64,000 nucleotides of DNA from Dugong dugon (lineage: Eukaryota > Chordata > Mammalia > Sirenia > Dugongidae), in contig CM057461.1 in assembly GCA_030035585.1 (NCBI GenBank), positions 169,457,624 to 169,521,623 of the forward strand, read 5' to 3'. Position 1 is the stretch's first letter, and every line of letters begins with the position of its first letter. Under the pieces are notes generated by a model that saw only the letters and a program-made list of their open reading frames with translations, was not told where the DNA came from and searched no databases. Both the position numbers and the translations under genes were made by a program. Positions 52,220 through 64,000 of the stretch are shown one piece after another.

Positions 52220-52500
52220 TCTCTTAAATTGCTACGAGTCTGACTTTTGCTTCTCCCACTGCCCTACAACTGGTCTTTTTGAGGGCATCAATGATCTCCT
52301 CATTGCTACATCTAAAGGTCAATTCTTGACCTGGCAGAAGCATTTGACACAGTAGATCAGACTCTCCTCCTTCAAACCTAGTCTTCACCTGTCTTCCAAG
52401 ATTCTTCACCTCTTGGTGTTCCTCCCACCTCATTTATCACCACTTCTTAGCCTTCTTTGATGGTTTTCTTCTTCTCCTCAACTTCTTACTCCTTAATGTG
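52220..52500 (+). repeat. Old L2/CR1-type LINE fragment
   Basis: The plus strand reads DLAEAFDTVDQTLLLQ, the reverse transcriptase A motif of L2/CR1 elements, followed by stops. Confidence 0.6.
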
Positions 52501-53104
52501 GATTGAAGTTGTCAAGGATTCATTTTACTTGAATCCTCAATCAACCCCCATGGAAGTAGCAGTCAAGAAATCAAACGATGCATTGCATTGGGCACATCTA
52601 CTACAAAAGACCTCTTTAAAGTGTTAAAAAGCAAAGATGTCAGTCACTTTAAGGACTAACGTGCACCTGACTCAAGCCATTGTGTTTTCAATTACATGAG
52701 AAAGGTGGACAATGAATAAGGAAGACTGAAGAAGAATTGATGCCTTTGAGTTACTGTGGTGTTGGCCAAGAATACTGAATATACCATGAACAAATCTGTC
52801 TTGAAGAAGAACAGCCAGAATACTCCTTAGAGGCATAGATGACAAGACTTCCTGTCACATACATTGGACATGTTATTAGGAGCGACCAGCTCCTGGGGAA
52901 GGACGTTATTCTTGGTAAAGTAGAGGGTCAGCAAAATAGAGGAAGACCTTCAACAAGATGGATTGACACAGTGGCTGCAACAATAGGCTCAAGCATAACA
53001 ACGATTATGAGGATGGCACGGGATAGGGATTGTATTTTGTTCTGTTATACACAGGGTCACTATGAGTCAGAATTGACTCATCTGCACCTAACAACAACAA
53101 CAGT
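52501..53104 (+). mobile_element. RTE 3' segment, sense
   Basis: Begins GATTGAAGTTGTCAAGGATT and ends ACCTAACAACAACAACAG. It reads TYIGHVIRSDQLLGKDVILG. Confidence 0.9.
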
Positions 53105-55490
53105 ACTCCTGATGCCATGTTCTTCTTCATATAGTCCAGCTTCTCGGATTATTTGCTCAGCACGTAGATAGAATAAGTATTGTGAAAGGATACAACCCTG
53201 ACGTACACGCTTGCTGACTTTAAACCACGCAGTATCCCCTTGTTCTGTTCCAACAACTGACTCTTGGTCTATGTACAGGTTCCTCATGAGCACAGTTAAG
53301 TGTTCTGGAATTTTCATTCTTCTCAATGTTATCCCTAATTTGTTATGATCCACACAGTCAAATGCCTTTGCATAGTCAATAAAACGTAAGCAAACATCTT
53401 TCTGGTATTCTCTGCTTTCAGCCAAGATCCATCTGACATCAGCAAATGATATCCCTTGTTTCATATCCTGTTCTGAATCTGGCTTGAATTTCTGGCAGTT
53501 CTGAGTTGATGTACTGCTGCAACTGTTTTTGAATTATCTTCAGCAAAACTTTCATTGTGTGTAATATTAATGATATCCTTGGATAATATCTGCATTCTGT
53601 TGGATCACCTTTCCTTGGAATGGGTGCAAATATGAACCTCTTCCAAATTTCTTGGCTGGATGAGTGAGCACCTCCAGTGCTGCATCCATTTGTTGAAATA
53701 TCTCAGTTGGTATTCTGTCAATTCCTTGAGCCTTGTTTTTTCGCCAATGCCTTCAGTGCCACTTGGACTTCTTCCTTCAATACCATTGGTTCTTGATCAT
53801 ATACTACCTTCTGAAATGACTGAACATGAATCAATTCTTTTTGGTACAGTAACTCTGTGTATTCCTTCCATCTTCTTTTGATGCTTCCTGTATCATTCAA
53901 CATTTTATCCATAGAATCCTTCAGTATTGCAACTCAAGGCTTAAATTTTTTCTTCAGTTCTTTCAGCTTAAGAAACTCTGGGTGTGTTCTTCCCTTTTGG
54001 TTTTCTAACTCCAGGTCTTTTCACATGTCATTATAATACTTTGTTTTCCCCATCCGCCCTTTGAAATCTTCTGTTCAGCTCTTTTAGTTAACCATTTCTT
54101 CCATTTGCTTTAGCTGCTCTACATTCAAGAGCAAGCTTCAGAGTCTCTTCTGACATCTGTTTTTGTCTTTTCTTTCTTTCCTGTCTTTTGAATGACCTTT
54201 TGCTTTCTTCACATATAATGTCCTTAATGTTATCCCACAACTCATCTGGTCTTCATCATGTGTCAGTGTGTCAAATCTATTCTTGACATGGTCTCTAAAT
54301 TCAGGCAGGATATACTCAAGGTTGTATTTTTGTTCTCATGGACTAGTTTTAATTTTCTTCATCTTCAGCTTAAACTTACATAAGAGCAATTGATGGTCTG
54401 TTCCGCAGTCAGCCCCTGGTCATGTTCTGACTGATGATATTGAGATTTTTCCATGTCTCATTCCAAAGATGTAGTCGATTTGATTCCTGTGTTTCCCATC
54501 CAGCAAGGTCCACGTGTATTGTCATCGTTTATGTTGTTGAAAAAACGAATTTGTAATAAATAAGTCTTTGGTATTGCAAAATTCTATCATACAATCTCAG
54601 GCATGGTTTCTATCACCAAGGTCATATTTTACAACTACTGATCCTTCTTCTTTGTTTCCAACTTTTGCATTCCAATCACCAGTAATTATCAATGCATCTT
54701 CATTGCATGTTTGATCAATTTCAGACTGCAGAAGCTGGGGAAAAATCTCCAATTTCTTCGTCTTTGACCTTAATGGTTCGTGGGTAAATATGAATAATAG
54801 TCATATTAACTGGTCTTCCTTGTAGGTGTATGGATATTATCCTATCACTGACAGCATCGTACTTTAGGATAGATTTTGAAATGTTCTTTTTAATGATGAA
54901 TGCAATGCCATTTCTCTTCAATTTGTCATTCCCACCATAGTAGACCATATGATTTTCCAATTCAAAATGGCCAGTACCAGTCCATTTCAGCTTATAATGC
55001 CTAGGATAACAATCTTATGCATTTCATTTCATTTTTTAGGACTTCCAATTTTCCTAGATTCATAGTTCATACATTTCACATTCAGATTATTGTTTGTTTG
55101 TAGCTGTTTCTTCTCATTTTGCGTCTTGCCACATCAGCAAACAAAGGTCACAAAAGCTTTACTCCACCCATGTCATTAAGGTCGACTCCACTTTGAGGAG
55201 ACATCTCTTCCCCAATCGTATTTTGAGTGCCTTCCAATCTGAGGGGCTCATCTTCCTACACTATATCAGACTATGCTCCGCTACTATTCGTAAGGTTTTC
55301 ACTGACCAATTTCTTCAGAAGTAGACCACCAGGTCCTTCTTTCTAGTTTGTCTTAGTCTGGAAGCTCAGCTGAATCCTGTCCACCATGGGTGAACTTGTA
55401 GGCATTTAAAATATCGATGGCATAGCTTCCAGCATCACAGCACTATGCAAGTCACCACAGTAGGACAAAATGACGAGGCATGGTGGTAGT
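53105..55490 (-). mobile_element. RTE 5' two thirds, opposite strand
   Basis: The minus strand carries the endonuclease remnant (near 54960-54721, NGIAFIIKKNISKSIL, IISIHLQGRPVNMTIIHIYP), then reverse transcriptase up to its A motif (FIDYAKAFDCVDHNKL, 53380 area) and EEHGI at 53115. Multiple stops and shifts. The terminal 3' part is absent on this strand. Confidence 0.88.
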
Positions 55491-55599
55491 TAAGCTATTC
55501 CCTCATTGAAATAAATTCAAAATGGACTAAAATTTTAAATAAAAATTCAGAATAAAAACATCAGAAAAAAATTCAGGAAAATGTTTATATAATCTTATT

Positions 55600-55720
55600 T
55601 CTAATCTTTCTCCGTTTAGTTATTCTCAACATAGCCACCAGACTGATAGTTTTAAAACTTAAGTTCCAATCTCTACTCAAAACACTCCGAAGTTTCCCTA
55701 CCTCACTTGGAGCAAAAGAA
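55600..55720 (+). repeat. L2 fragment
   Basis: CCACCAGACTGATAGTTTTA and ACTCAAAACACTCCGAAG resemble L2. Confidence 0.5.
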
Positions 55721-55902
55721 CATCTCCTCCCTCTATTCAACAATTTTATAACTTTGACCATTCTTGTACATTTATTCTTCCAAGATATCTTCAAAATTAT
55801 ATTATCTCATTTAAAAAAAACATTGAAAGTGCATTTAATTTAAGAATTAATATGTGGAGAATGGACATTCTTATTTTAGGAATTTAGTATGTCTTGTTTT
55901 CT

Positions 55903-56575
55903 GTTGTTGTTGTTATTAGGTGCTGTCAAGTTGGTTCTGACTCATAACGACCCTGTGTACGACAGAACAAAACATTGCCTGGTCCTGTGCCATCCTCACA
56001 ATCATTGTTATGCTTGAGTCCATTGCTGCAGCCACTGTCAATCCATCTCCTTGAGTGTCTTCCTCTTTTTCGCTGACCTTATACTTTACCAAGCATGATG
56101 TCCTTCTCCAGGGAGTGGTGTCTCCTAATAACATGTCCAAAGTATGTGAGATGAAGCCTCCCCATCCTTGCTTGTAAACAGCATTCTGGCTGTACTTCTT
56201 CCAAGATAGACTTGTTCGTTCTTCTGGAAGTCCATGGTATATTCAATATTCTTTGCCAACACCATAATTCAAAGGCATCGATTCTTCTACGATCTTCCTT
56301 ATTCATTGTCCAGCTTTCACGTGCATATGAGGCGATTGAAAACATCATGGCTTGGGTCAGGTGCACCTTAGTCCTTAAAGTGACTGACATCTTTGCTTTT
56401 TAACACTTTAAAGAGGTCTTTTGCAGCAGATGTGCCCAATGCAATGCATCGCTTGATTTCTTGACTTTTGCTTCCATGGGCATTGATTGTGGATCCAAAT
56501 AAAATGAAATCCTTTACAACTTCAGTATTTCCCCATTTATCATGATGTTGCTCATTGGTCTAGTTTTCTTTAGAT
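55903..56575 (-). mobile_element. RTE 3' fragment
   Basis: Antisense tail TGTTGTTGTTGTTATTAGG at the left. The minus strand reads TLRTKVHLTQAMMFSIASYA and LHLTYFGHVIRRHHSLEKD. Confidence 0.9.
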
Positions 56576-57559
56576 TCATGAAATATTATAATTTTTATAG
56601 GGCCTGTACCTTTTTTGTTAAACTTTTCCCTAAGTTTTTTTTTTTTTTATTCTAACTTTAGATGAACGTTTCCCAAACAAACTAGCTTCTCATTAAACAG
56701 TTAGTACACATATTCTTTTATGACATTGGTTAAAAACCCCATGACATGTCAACAGTCTTCCTTCTTGATCTTGGGTTTCCTATTACCAGATTTCCTGTCC
56801 CTTCCTGCTTGTTAGTCCTTGCCCCTGGCCTGTTTTTCCCCTTTAATCTCGTTTTGTTTTATGGGCCTGTCTAATCTTTGGATGAAGGGTGAACCTCAGG
56901 AGTGACTTTATTACTGAGCTAAAAGGGTGCCTGGGGGCCATACTCTTCGGGGTTTATCCAGTCTCTGTTAGACCAGTAAGTCTGATCTTTTTTGTGAGTT
57001 AGAATTTTGTTCAACATTTTTCTCCAGCTCCATCTGGGGCCCTCTATTGTGATCCCTGTCAGAGCAGTCAGTGGTGATAGCCAGTCACCATCTAGCTGTT
57101 CTGGACTCATTCTGGTGGAGGCTGTAGTAGTTGCGGTCCATTAGTCCTTTGGACTAATCTTTCCCTTGTGTCTTTAGTTTTCTTCATTCTCCCTTACTCC
57201 CAAAGGGGTGAGACAAGTGGAGTATCTTAGATGGCTGCTCACAGGCTTTTAAGACCCAAGATGCTACTCACCAAAGTAGAATGTAGAACATTTTCTTTAT
57301 AAACTGTTATGCCAATTGAGCTAGATGCTCCCCAAGACCATGGTATCCATAGCCCTCAGCCCAGTAATATGGTCCCTCAGGGATTTTGGATGTGTCTATG
57401 GAGTTCCCATGACCTTGCCTTGTACAAGTTGTGCTGGCTTCCCCAGTATTGTGTACTGTCTTACCCTTCTCCAAAGTTACCACTTATCTATTGTCTATTT
57501 AGTATTCCCCCCCCAACCCCTCCCATCCCTCATAACCAACAAAGATTGTTTCTTTTTGT

Positions 57560-60500
57560 GTGTAAACCTTTTCATGAATTTTTATAGCAGTGGTCTCATA
57601 CAGTATTTGTCCTTTTGTGATTGACTTATTTCACTCAGCATAATGCCTTCCAGATTCATCCATGTTGTGAGATGATTCACAAGTTCTTTATTGTTGTGTT
57701 GTATTCCCTTGTGTGTATGTACTATAGTTTGTTTATCCATTCATCTGTTGATGGGCACTTAGGTTGTTTACATCTTTTTTGCTGTTGTGAACAATGCTGC
57801 AGTGAACATGGGTATGCATATGTCTATTCGTGTGATGGCTCTTGTTTCTCTAGGATATATTCCTAGGAGTGGGGTTGCTGGATTGTATGGTATGTCTATT
57901 TCTAGCTTTCTAAGGAAGTGCCATATCATTTTCCAAAATGGTTGTACCATTTTGCATTCCAACCAGCAGTGCATAAAAGTTCCAATCTCCCCTCAGCCTT
58001 TCCAACATCTGTTATTTTCTGCTTTTTTAATTCATGCCAGTAATGCTAAGGTGAGATGGTATCCCATTGTGGTTTTGATTTGCATTTCTCTAATGGCTAG
58101 TGATGGTGAGCATTTCCTCATGTGTCTGTTAGCCACTTGAATGTCTTCTTTGGTGAAGTGTCTGTTCATTTCCTTTGCCCATTTTTTAATTGGATTATTT
58201 GTCTTTTTGTTGTAGAGGTGTTGGGTTTTCCTGTAGATTTTAGAGATTAGACTTTTGTCAGATTTGTAATAGCCAAAAATTTTTTCCCAGTCTGTAGGTT
58301 CTGTTGTTACTCTTTTAGTGAAGTCTTTTGATGAGTATTTCAAGTGTTTAATTTTTAGAAGATCCCAGTTATCTAGGTTACCTTGTGGAATTTGTGTGTT
58401 GTTGATTATGGTTTGAATCTTGTTAATTCCATGTATTAGGGCCTCTAGAGTTGATCCTATTTTTTCTTCTGTGATCTTTATAGTTTTTGGTTGTATATTT
58501 AGGTCTTTGATCCATTTTGAATTAGTTTTTGTGTATAGTGTGAGGTATGGGTCCTGTTTCATTTTTTTGCAGATGGACATCCAGTTTTGCCAGCATTATT
58601 TGTTAAAAAGGCTGTCTTTTCCCCATTTGATGGACTTTGGGTCCTTGTCAAAGATCAGGTGACCATAGGTGGATGGATTCACATCTGGGTTCTCAACTGT
58701 GTTCCATTGGTCAATGTATCTGTTGTTGTACCAGTACCAGACTGTTTTGACTACCATAGCTGTTTAATAGGTTCTGCGGTCAGATAGTGCAAGGCCTCCT
58801 ACTTCATTCTTTTTCTTCAGTAGTGTTTTACTTATCCAGGACCTCTTCCATTTTCATATAAAGTTAACGATTAGTTTTTCCATGTCTTTAAATAACATTG
58901 TTGGTATCTGGATAGGGATTGCATTGAATTTGTAAATTGCTTTGGGCAGAATTGTCATTTTCAAAATGCTGTGCCTAACTATCCATGAGCATGGTATGTT
59001 TTTCCATTTATGTAGATCTCTTTTGGGAGTGTTGTGTAGTTTTCTTTGTACAGGTCTTTCACATTCCTAGTTAGACTTATTCCTAAGTATGCTATTTTTT
59101 AAAGGGCTATTATAAATGGTATTGTTTTCCTGATTTCCTTTTTGCATTCTCTTTATTGATGTACAGGAATCCAACTGATTTTTCTATATTTATCTTGTAT
59201 CCTGCTACTCTGCTGAATCTTTCTATTAGTTCCAGTAGTTTTCTCATGGAGTCTTTCAGGTTTTCTATGTATAGTATCATATAATCTGCAAATAGGGACA
59301 GTTTTACTTCTTCATTACCAATTTGGATGCCCTTTGTTTCTTTTTCTTGCCTTATTGCTCTAGATAGGACTTATAGCATAATGTTAAATAAGAGTGGTGA
59401 TAAAGGGCATCCTTGTCTTGTTCCTGTCTGTTCTCAAGGGGAATGTTTTCAGCCTTTCACAATTAAGAAGGTTGTTGTCTGTTGGTTTTGTATAGATGCC
59501 CTTTATTCTGTTGAGGAATTTATCTTCTATACCTATTTTATTGAGAGTTTTTATCAGGAATGGGTGTTGGACTTTGTCAAATGCATTTTCTGTGTTGACT
59601 GAGATGATCAGGTGATTTTTTCTTTCCTTTTATTTATGTGGTAGATTACATTGATTGATTTTCTAATGTTGAACTATCCTTGCATACTTGGTATGAATTC
59701 TACTTGGTCGTAGTGTATTTTTTTTTTTTTTTTGAGTATGATGCTGAATTCCATTGGTTAGAATTTTGTTGAGAATTTTTGCATCTATATTCATGAGAGA
59801 TATTGGTCTGTAATTTTCTTTTTTTTGTGGCATCTTTGGTTTTGGTATCAGGGTTATGCTGGCTTCATAGAATGAATTCAGAAGTATCGCTTCCTTTTTT
59901 ATATTCTGAAATAGTTCAAGGAGTACTGACATAAGCTCTTCTCTGAATGTTTGGTAGAATTCTCCAGTGACGCCATCTAGGCCAGAGCTTTTTTTTGTTG
60001 GGATTTTTTTTTTTTTTTAATTACTTCTTCAATCTCTTCTCTTGTTACAGGTCTATTCAGATTTTCAACATCATTTTGTGTTAGTTTTTTAGGTAGTGTG
60101 CTTCTGGAAACTTGTCCATTTCCTCTAGGTTTTCAAGTTTGTTGGCATATCGTTTTTCATAATACTCCGTTATGATCCTTTTTATCTCAGTTGGGTTTGT
60201 TGTAATGTCCCCCCATTTCATTTCTTATTTAGGTTATTTGCATCTTCTCCCGTTTTTCTTTTGTCAGTGGTTTGTTATTTTGTTGATCCTTTGAAAGAAA
60301 CAACTTTTGGTTGATTCTTTCTATTGTTTTTCTATTCTCTATTTCATTTATTTCTGCTCTGATCTTTATTATTTCTTTCTTCTGGTGGCCGTCGGCTTCT
60401 TTTGCCGTTCTCTTTCTATTTGTTCAAATTATGTAGCTAATGTTTTGATTTTGTCCTTTTCTTCTTTTTTGATGTATGCATCTAATGCTATAAATAGACC

Positions 60501-61385
60501 TCTGAGCACTGCCTTTGCTGTGTCCCAAAGGTTTTGGTATGATGTGTTTTCATTCTCATTTGATTCTAGGAAATTTTTTATTCCATCTTTGATTTCTTCT
60601 ATTACCCAGTGGTTTTTTAAGCAGGGTATTATTCAGATTCCATGTAAATGATTTTTTTTTTTACTTGCTTTTCCTGTTGTTAATTTCTACTTTGATGGCA
60701 TTGTGGTCAGAGAAGATACTTTACTTTGCATTATCTCAATGTTTTGGATTTTGTTGAGGGTTGCTTGCAGTCTAAGATGTGGTCTATTCTGGAGAATGTT
60801 CCATGTGCATTAGAAAAGAATGTGTACTTTGCAGCTGTTGGGTAGAGTGTTCTATATATGTCTATGAGTTCATGTTGGCTGATTGTGGCCCTTAGCTCTT
60901 CTGTAACTTTGTTGAGTTTCTTTCTAGATGTTCTGTCCTTTATCGAGAGTGTTGTGTTGAAGTCTCCTACTATTATTGTGGAACTGTCGGTTTCTCTTTT
61001 CAGTGCTGTTAGAGTTTATGTATTTTGGAGCCCTGTAATTGGGTGCATAGATATTTACTATGGTTATGTCTCCATGACAGATCATCCCTTTAATCATTAT
61101 ATTGTGCCCTTCTTTGTCTTTTATGGTGGATTTTGTTTTAAAGTCTATTTTATCTGAGATTAGTACTGCCACTCCTGCTCTTTTTTGGTGACTGTTTGCT
61201 TGATATATTTTTTTCCATCCTTTGATTTTTAATAAATTTACATCTTTGTTTCTAAGGTGAGTCTCTTGTAGACAGCATATTGATGGATCCTGTTTTTTTA
61301 ATCCATTCTGTCACTCTCTTTATGGGTGCATTTAGGTCATTTACATTCAGTATAATTATTGATAGATTCAGTTTACTGCTGTCAT
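57560..61385 (-). pseudogene. L1 ORF2 remnant (endonuclease and reverse transcriptase)
   Basis: Start region LSIIILNVNDLNAPIKR (about 61370-61320, one shift from the ATG). Endonuclease segment 61172-60924 (DITIVNIYAPN). Reverse transcriptase 59932-59663 ([33 protein letters not shown]). The catalytic FADD motif reads FADY at 59292-59281, so the active site is lost. The C-terminal segment is at 58580-58032 (SICKKMKQDPYLTLYTK) and 57974-57850 (PATPLLGIYPRETRA). Many stops. Confidence 0.88.
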
Positions 61386-61824
61386 TTTGTAGGGCTTTTT
61401 TTTGTGTGTGTGTGGTGCTGATGGTTTCTTTGTTCCTCTTACTCTCCTTTGCTGAATTCCTTTTGTTTGTGAACCTTTTTTTTTCATTTCTTTTGTCTCT
61501 GTAGATTTTGTTTTTACTGAGACTTTATGTTTTTCTTCTTTATTTTGATGAGTAGGTTTGTTAACTTTCTTGGTGGTTACCTTGAAATTTACTCTTATCT
61601 GCCTAGGTTTGAACCAGTCTATTATTACTTGGTATTGCCTTGCCTTCCTCTTCATTAGAAAGTTCTATACCTACACTGTTATTCCTTCTTTTGTTGTTCT
61701 AACGTTGTCGTCATTTACAGATTAACCTCTCTGGTTCCCTGTTATAAATATTTTGGTTTTGAATAGTCCTTGAGAGTTCATTTCCTAGGTTGGTATCTGG
61801 CTGGTGCAATCTCGTGTCCTAGAT

Positions 61825-62880
61825 TCAGGCTGTCATTTGATGTTGCTTGTTCTCAAGCTTAAGGACTCCCTTTAATAACTCTGGTAAGTTTGGTTTTGTT
61901 TTTACATAGTCCCTTAATTTCTGTTTATCTGGAAATGTCCTAATTTCACCATCATATCTGAAAGAGGGTTTTGCAGGATATATTATTCTTAGTTGGCAAT
62001 TTTTTTCTTTCAAGGTTTTATATATGTCTTCCCATTGCCTGCTTGCCTGTGTGATTTCTGCCGAATAATCAGAGCTTAGTCTTATTGCTTCCCCTCTGTA
62101 TGTGACTTTTCATTTTTCTCCAGCTGCTCTCAGGATTCTTTGTTTGTCTTTGGTTTTAGTGAGTGTGATTATGATATGCCTTGATGATTTTCTTTTGGGG
62201 TCTATCATATATGGGTTTTGTTGAGCTTCTTTGATGGTCAACTTTTCACCTTTCATGATATTAGGGAAGTTTTCTGTCAGTAATTCTTCAATGATCCTCT
62301 CTGTGTTTTCCATTTTCTCCCCGTTCTGGAACTCTGAACACTTGCAAACTTTTGCTTTTGATTGTATTCCACATCATTCTCAGGGTTTCTTCATTTTTCT
62401 TCATTCTTTTTTTTTTTATTTTTTATCAAACAAAGTGATATCCAAGTATATGTCTTCAATTTCACTGATCCTGTCTTCATTGTTTCAAACCTTCTATGAC
62501 ACTGTCCATATCTGAAATATTGTTGTTTATCTTTTGGATTTCTAATTGTTGTTTTTGTATGATTTCTAGCTGTGAATTTATTTTGGAATTTTGTTCCTAT
62601 ATTATTTTCCTGAATTCTTACATTGTTTTGTCTGTATTTTCCATGAATTTTTCTATTTTTTCCTCATTTTTATTGGCTTCTTGCTTCATCTCTTGGATAA
62701 CTCTGAAATTAGAGTTGAATTCCCTATCAGGTAGTTCTAGTGCCTTTTCTTCTACTGGAAAGTCATCTGGTTTTATTTTGGATGCTTACTGGAACCATCC
62801 AGTCCTTTCTTTATATATGTTTTCATATTGTCTGCTGTCTTCAGGACATTCAGTACTTATTTTCTTTATTTACTGTAGAT
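61825..62880 (-). pseudogene. L1 ORF1 remnant
   Basis: The RNA-binding (RRM) segment is visible at 62313-62110 (NFPNIMKGEKLTIKEAQ, HIIITLTKTKDKQRILRAAG). The C-terminal domain is at 62013-61825 (GEIRTFPDKQKLRDY) and ends at the natural stop. The frame is broken between these blocks and upstream. ORF1p is the RNA chaperone of L1. Confidence 0.85.
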
Positions 62881-62899
62881 TTGCTTGTTTCATCCTGCT

Positions 62900-64000
62900 T
62901 TTTTGTTTTATTTGGTTATATCTGAGTAGGCAGGCTGTGCATTCTTTGTTGTTTGCTCATTTGTGGGCACAATACTTTTCACCTCTTTGTCCAATGGGCA
63001 GGGACAGTCACTCAGCTATAGTGCAGCGGGGAAAGCCCGCTGAAGGAGAGGGGCTGGGATGGGTTGTTTGTGGCATGTACTGGGGCTGACAGGGTGGGCC
63101 AGAGGTCAGTGCAGAGCAGGTTCCTGTGGGCTGTGCCTGTGCTGCTCAGGTTCAATGTTCAGCATACAGTGCAGGTAGGCAGGAGGTTGTGATGTGTGGA
63201 GCTATGATGGGTATGGGAAAGAAGAAAGAGGAGAGAGAAACAGGAGCCCCTCCCCCCCAAAAAAGTGCTAAGGCAGCCTGCTGTTGGAGTGGGGAGATGA
63301 GAAACCAAGAAATGAAGAAAAACAAAAAGGAAAAAATATCAGCAATAAATAAATAAAAAAGAAATACCCCCATGAATCTCACTGGCAACTGGGGAAGTGG
63401 CTCCTGGGCCTCGGGGCACAGCTGGTCTAGACGGGGCTGAGATGGCACCCACTGCCAGGTATTCAGGAGACAGGAAAAGAAGGTAAGTAGAGAGAGATGA
63501 GAAACTGAGAAAGGAAAAAAGAAAAAGAAAATAATAGATAATAAAAAATTAAAGGAAAAATGAAATGCCCAGGGATCCCACTAGCACAGCTGCACAGACT
63601 GAAGAAGTGACTCCCAAGATGCACAGCACAGCCTGGCTAGAAGCGGTGGAGATGGCACATAGCACCAGTTATTCAGGAGACAGGAAATCAAAGTCATTCA
63701 GCCTGCTGGTAAGTGGTAGAAGCTGTGCAGGAGGAAGAAAGGTCAGGGGTGGGAAAGTGTGTATCACTGGTTACCAGTGTGTATTACTGGCTCTGTCTCC
63801 TGCCAGGAGCTCTCTGAAGCTGCTTTCCCCTACTTCCTGTCTGCCAATCTCTGACAGGAGTCCAAGATGGCAAATCCGTGCTCCATTAGCTAGTAGGCAA
63901 CCTCCGCTTGCATCTTTCCTTGCTCTCTGTTCTCTGTCAGGTTCTTATTCCATTTGGTGCTTGGTTGAGTTCTTTATTTCTTCATATGACCCTTAGGGTT
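62900..64000 (-). repeat. L1 5' UTR with tandem units
   Basis: ATTCAGGAGACAGGAAA occurs at 63461 and 63671, 210 bases apart, within units that alternate GC-rich and purine-rich (plus strand) tracts. On the L1 sense strand the tracts are pyrimidine-rich. The last unit runs off the window. Confidence 0.65.

Larger units (their letters stand above)
56636..64000 (-). mobile_element. Near full-length L1 (LINE-1), inactive, 5' end beyond window
   Basis: Reading on the minus strand: 5' UTR with about 210-bp repeated units (from the window end to about 62900), decayed ORF1, decayed ORF2, 3' UTR with GGGTCTTAAAAGCC-type block, and a poly(A) seen as a T-run at 56636-56648. Every part is in the correct order. 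Numerous stops and shifts show it cannot make either protein. Confidence 0.92.

Noticed and set aside
52224-52433. Minus-strand 69-codon frame as an upstream DYTN exon
   Set aside because: The plus strand of the same bases reads an L2/CR1 reverse transcriptase fragment, and no splice sites with phase 0 were seen.
57325-57624. Plus-strand 99-codon frame with CXXC-like residues
   Set aside because: Antisense of the L1 3' UTR. The same peptide pattern recurs antisense to the other L1 ends at 4.9 and 46.2 kb.
62496-63089. 197-codon plus-strand frame rich in hydrophobic residues
   Set aside because: It is the antisense of L1 ORF1/5' UTR; A-rich L1 sense sequence gives Phe/Ser/Leu-rich antisense frames.

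Overview
The window is nuclear DNA of an afrotherian mammal, probably a paenungulate (elephant, sirenian or hyrax). The main evidence is about 25 copies of the Afrotheria-specific tRNA-derived SINE family (AfroSINE) in every state of decay. They occur with an RTE/BovB-type LINE whose 3' end resembles the SINE tail, with afrotherian L1, and with old mammalian repeats (MIR, L2, hAT-Charlie, MaLR-like LTRs). There is no operon, CRISPR array or prokaryotic signal. Most long open frames are retrotransposon remnants or chance.

Two host genes can be read exon by exon, in convergent (tail-to-tail) orientation. FAM237A, on the plus strand, has a CpG-rich promoter and first exon (about 14.0-14.83 kb, donor at 14544). 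Its two coding exons (16251-16662 and 20952-21091) join in phase to give 183 residues: signal peptide, two cysteines and a Gly-Arg-Arg amidation/cleavage site, as expected of the secreted GPR83-ligand neuropeptide precursor. On the minus strand, five exons between 50839 and 29937 join in phase into the coiled-coil and C-terminal part of a protein that I assign to DYTN (dystrotelin). That assignment rests on domain type and on the FAM237A-DYTN order of human 2q33. The 5' exons of DYTN lie beyond the window or are not visible. The large penultimate exon carries an in-frame TGA (36588-36590), after which the frame stays open for 137 codons to the natural stop. This is the most notable observation in the window.

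Layout: 0-13.4 kb is intergenic, with a nested RTE-in-SINE (1.2-2.7 kb), a 5'-truncated L1 (4.1-5.9 kb) and a non-repetitive AT-rich stretch at 9.8-10.3 kb. 13.4-21.1 kb is FAM237A. 21.1-29.9 kb lies between the two gene ends and holds a hAT element, old L1s and LTRs. 29.9-50.8 kb is DYTN with introns full of SINEs, RTE tails, a Charlie-like hAT, a 181-bp tandem triplication fused to an L1 3' end, and a non-repetitive patch near 47.3 kb. 50.8-56.6 kb is mainly RTE, including an oddly inverted copy. 56.6-64.0 kb is one nearly complete but dead L1 on the minus strand that runs off the window end.
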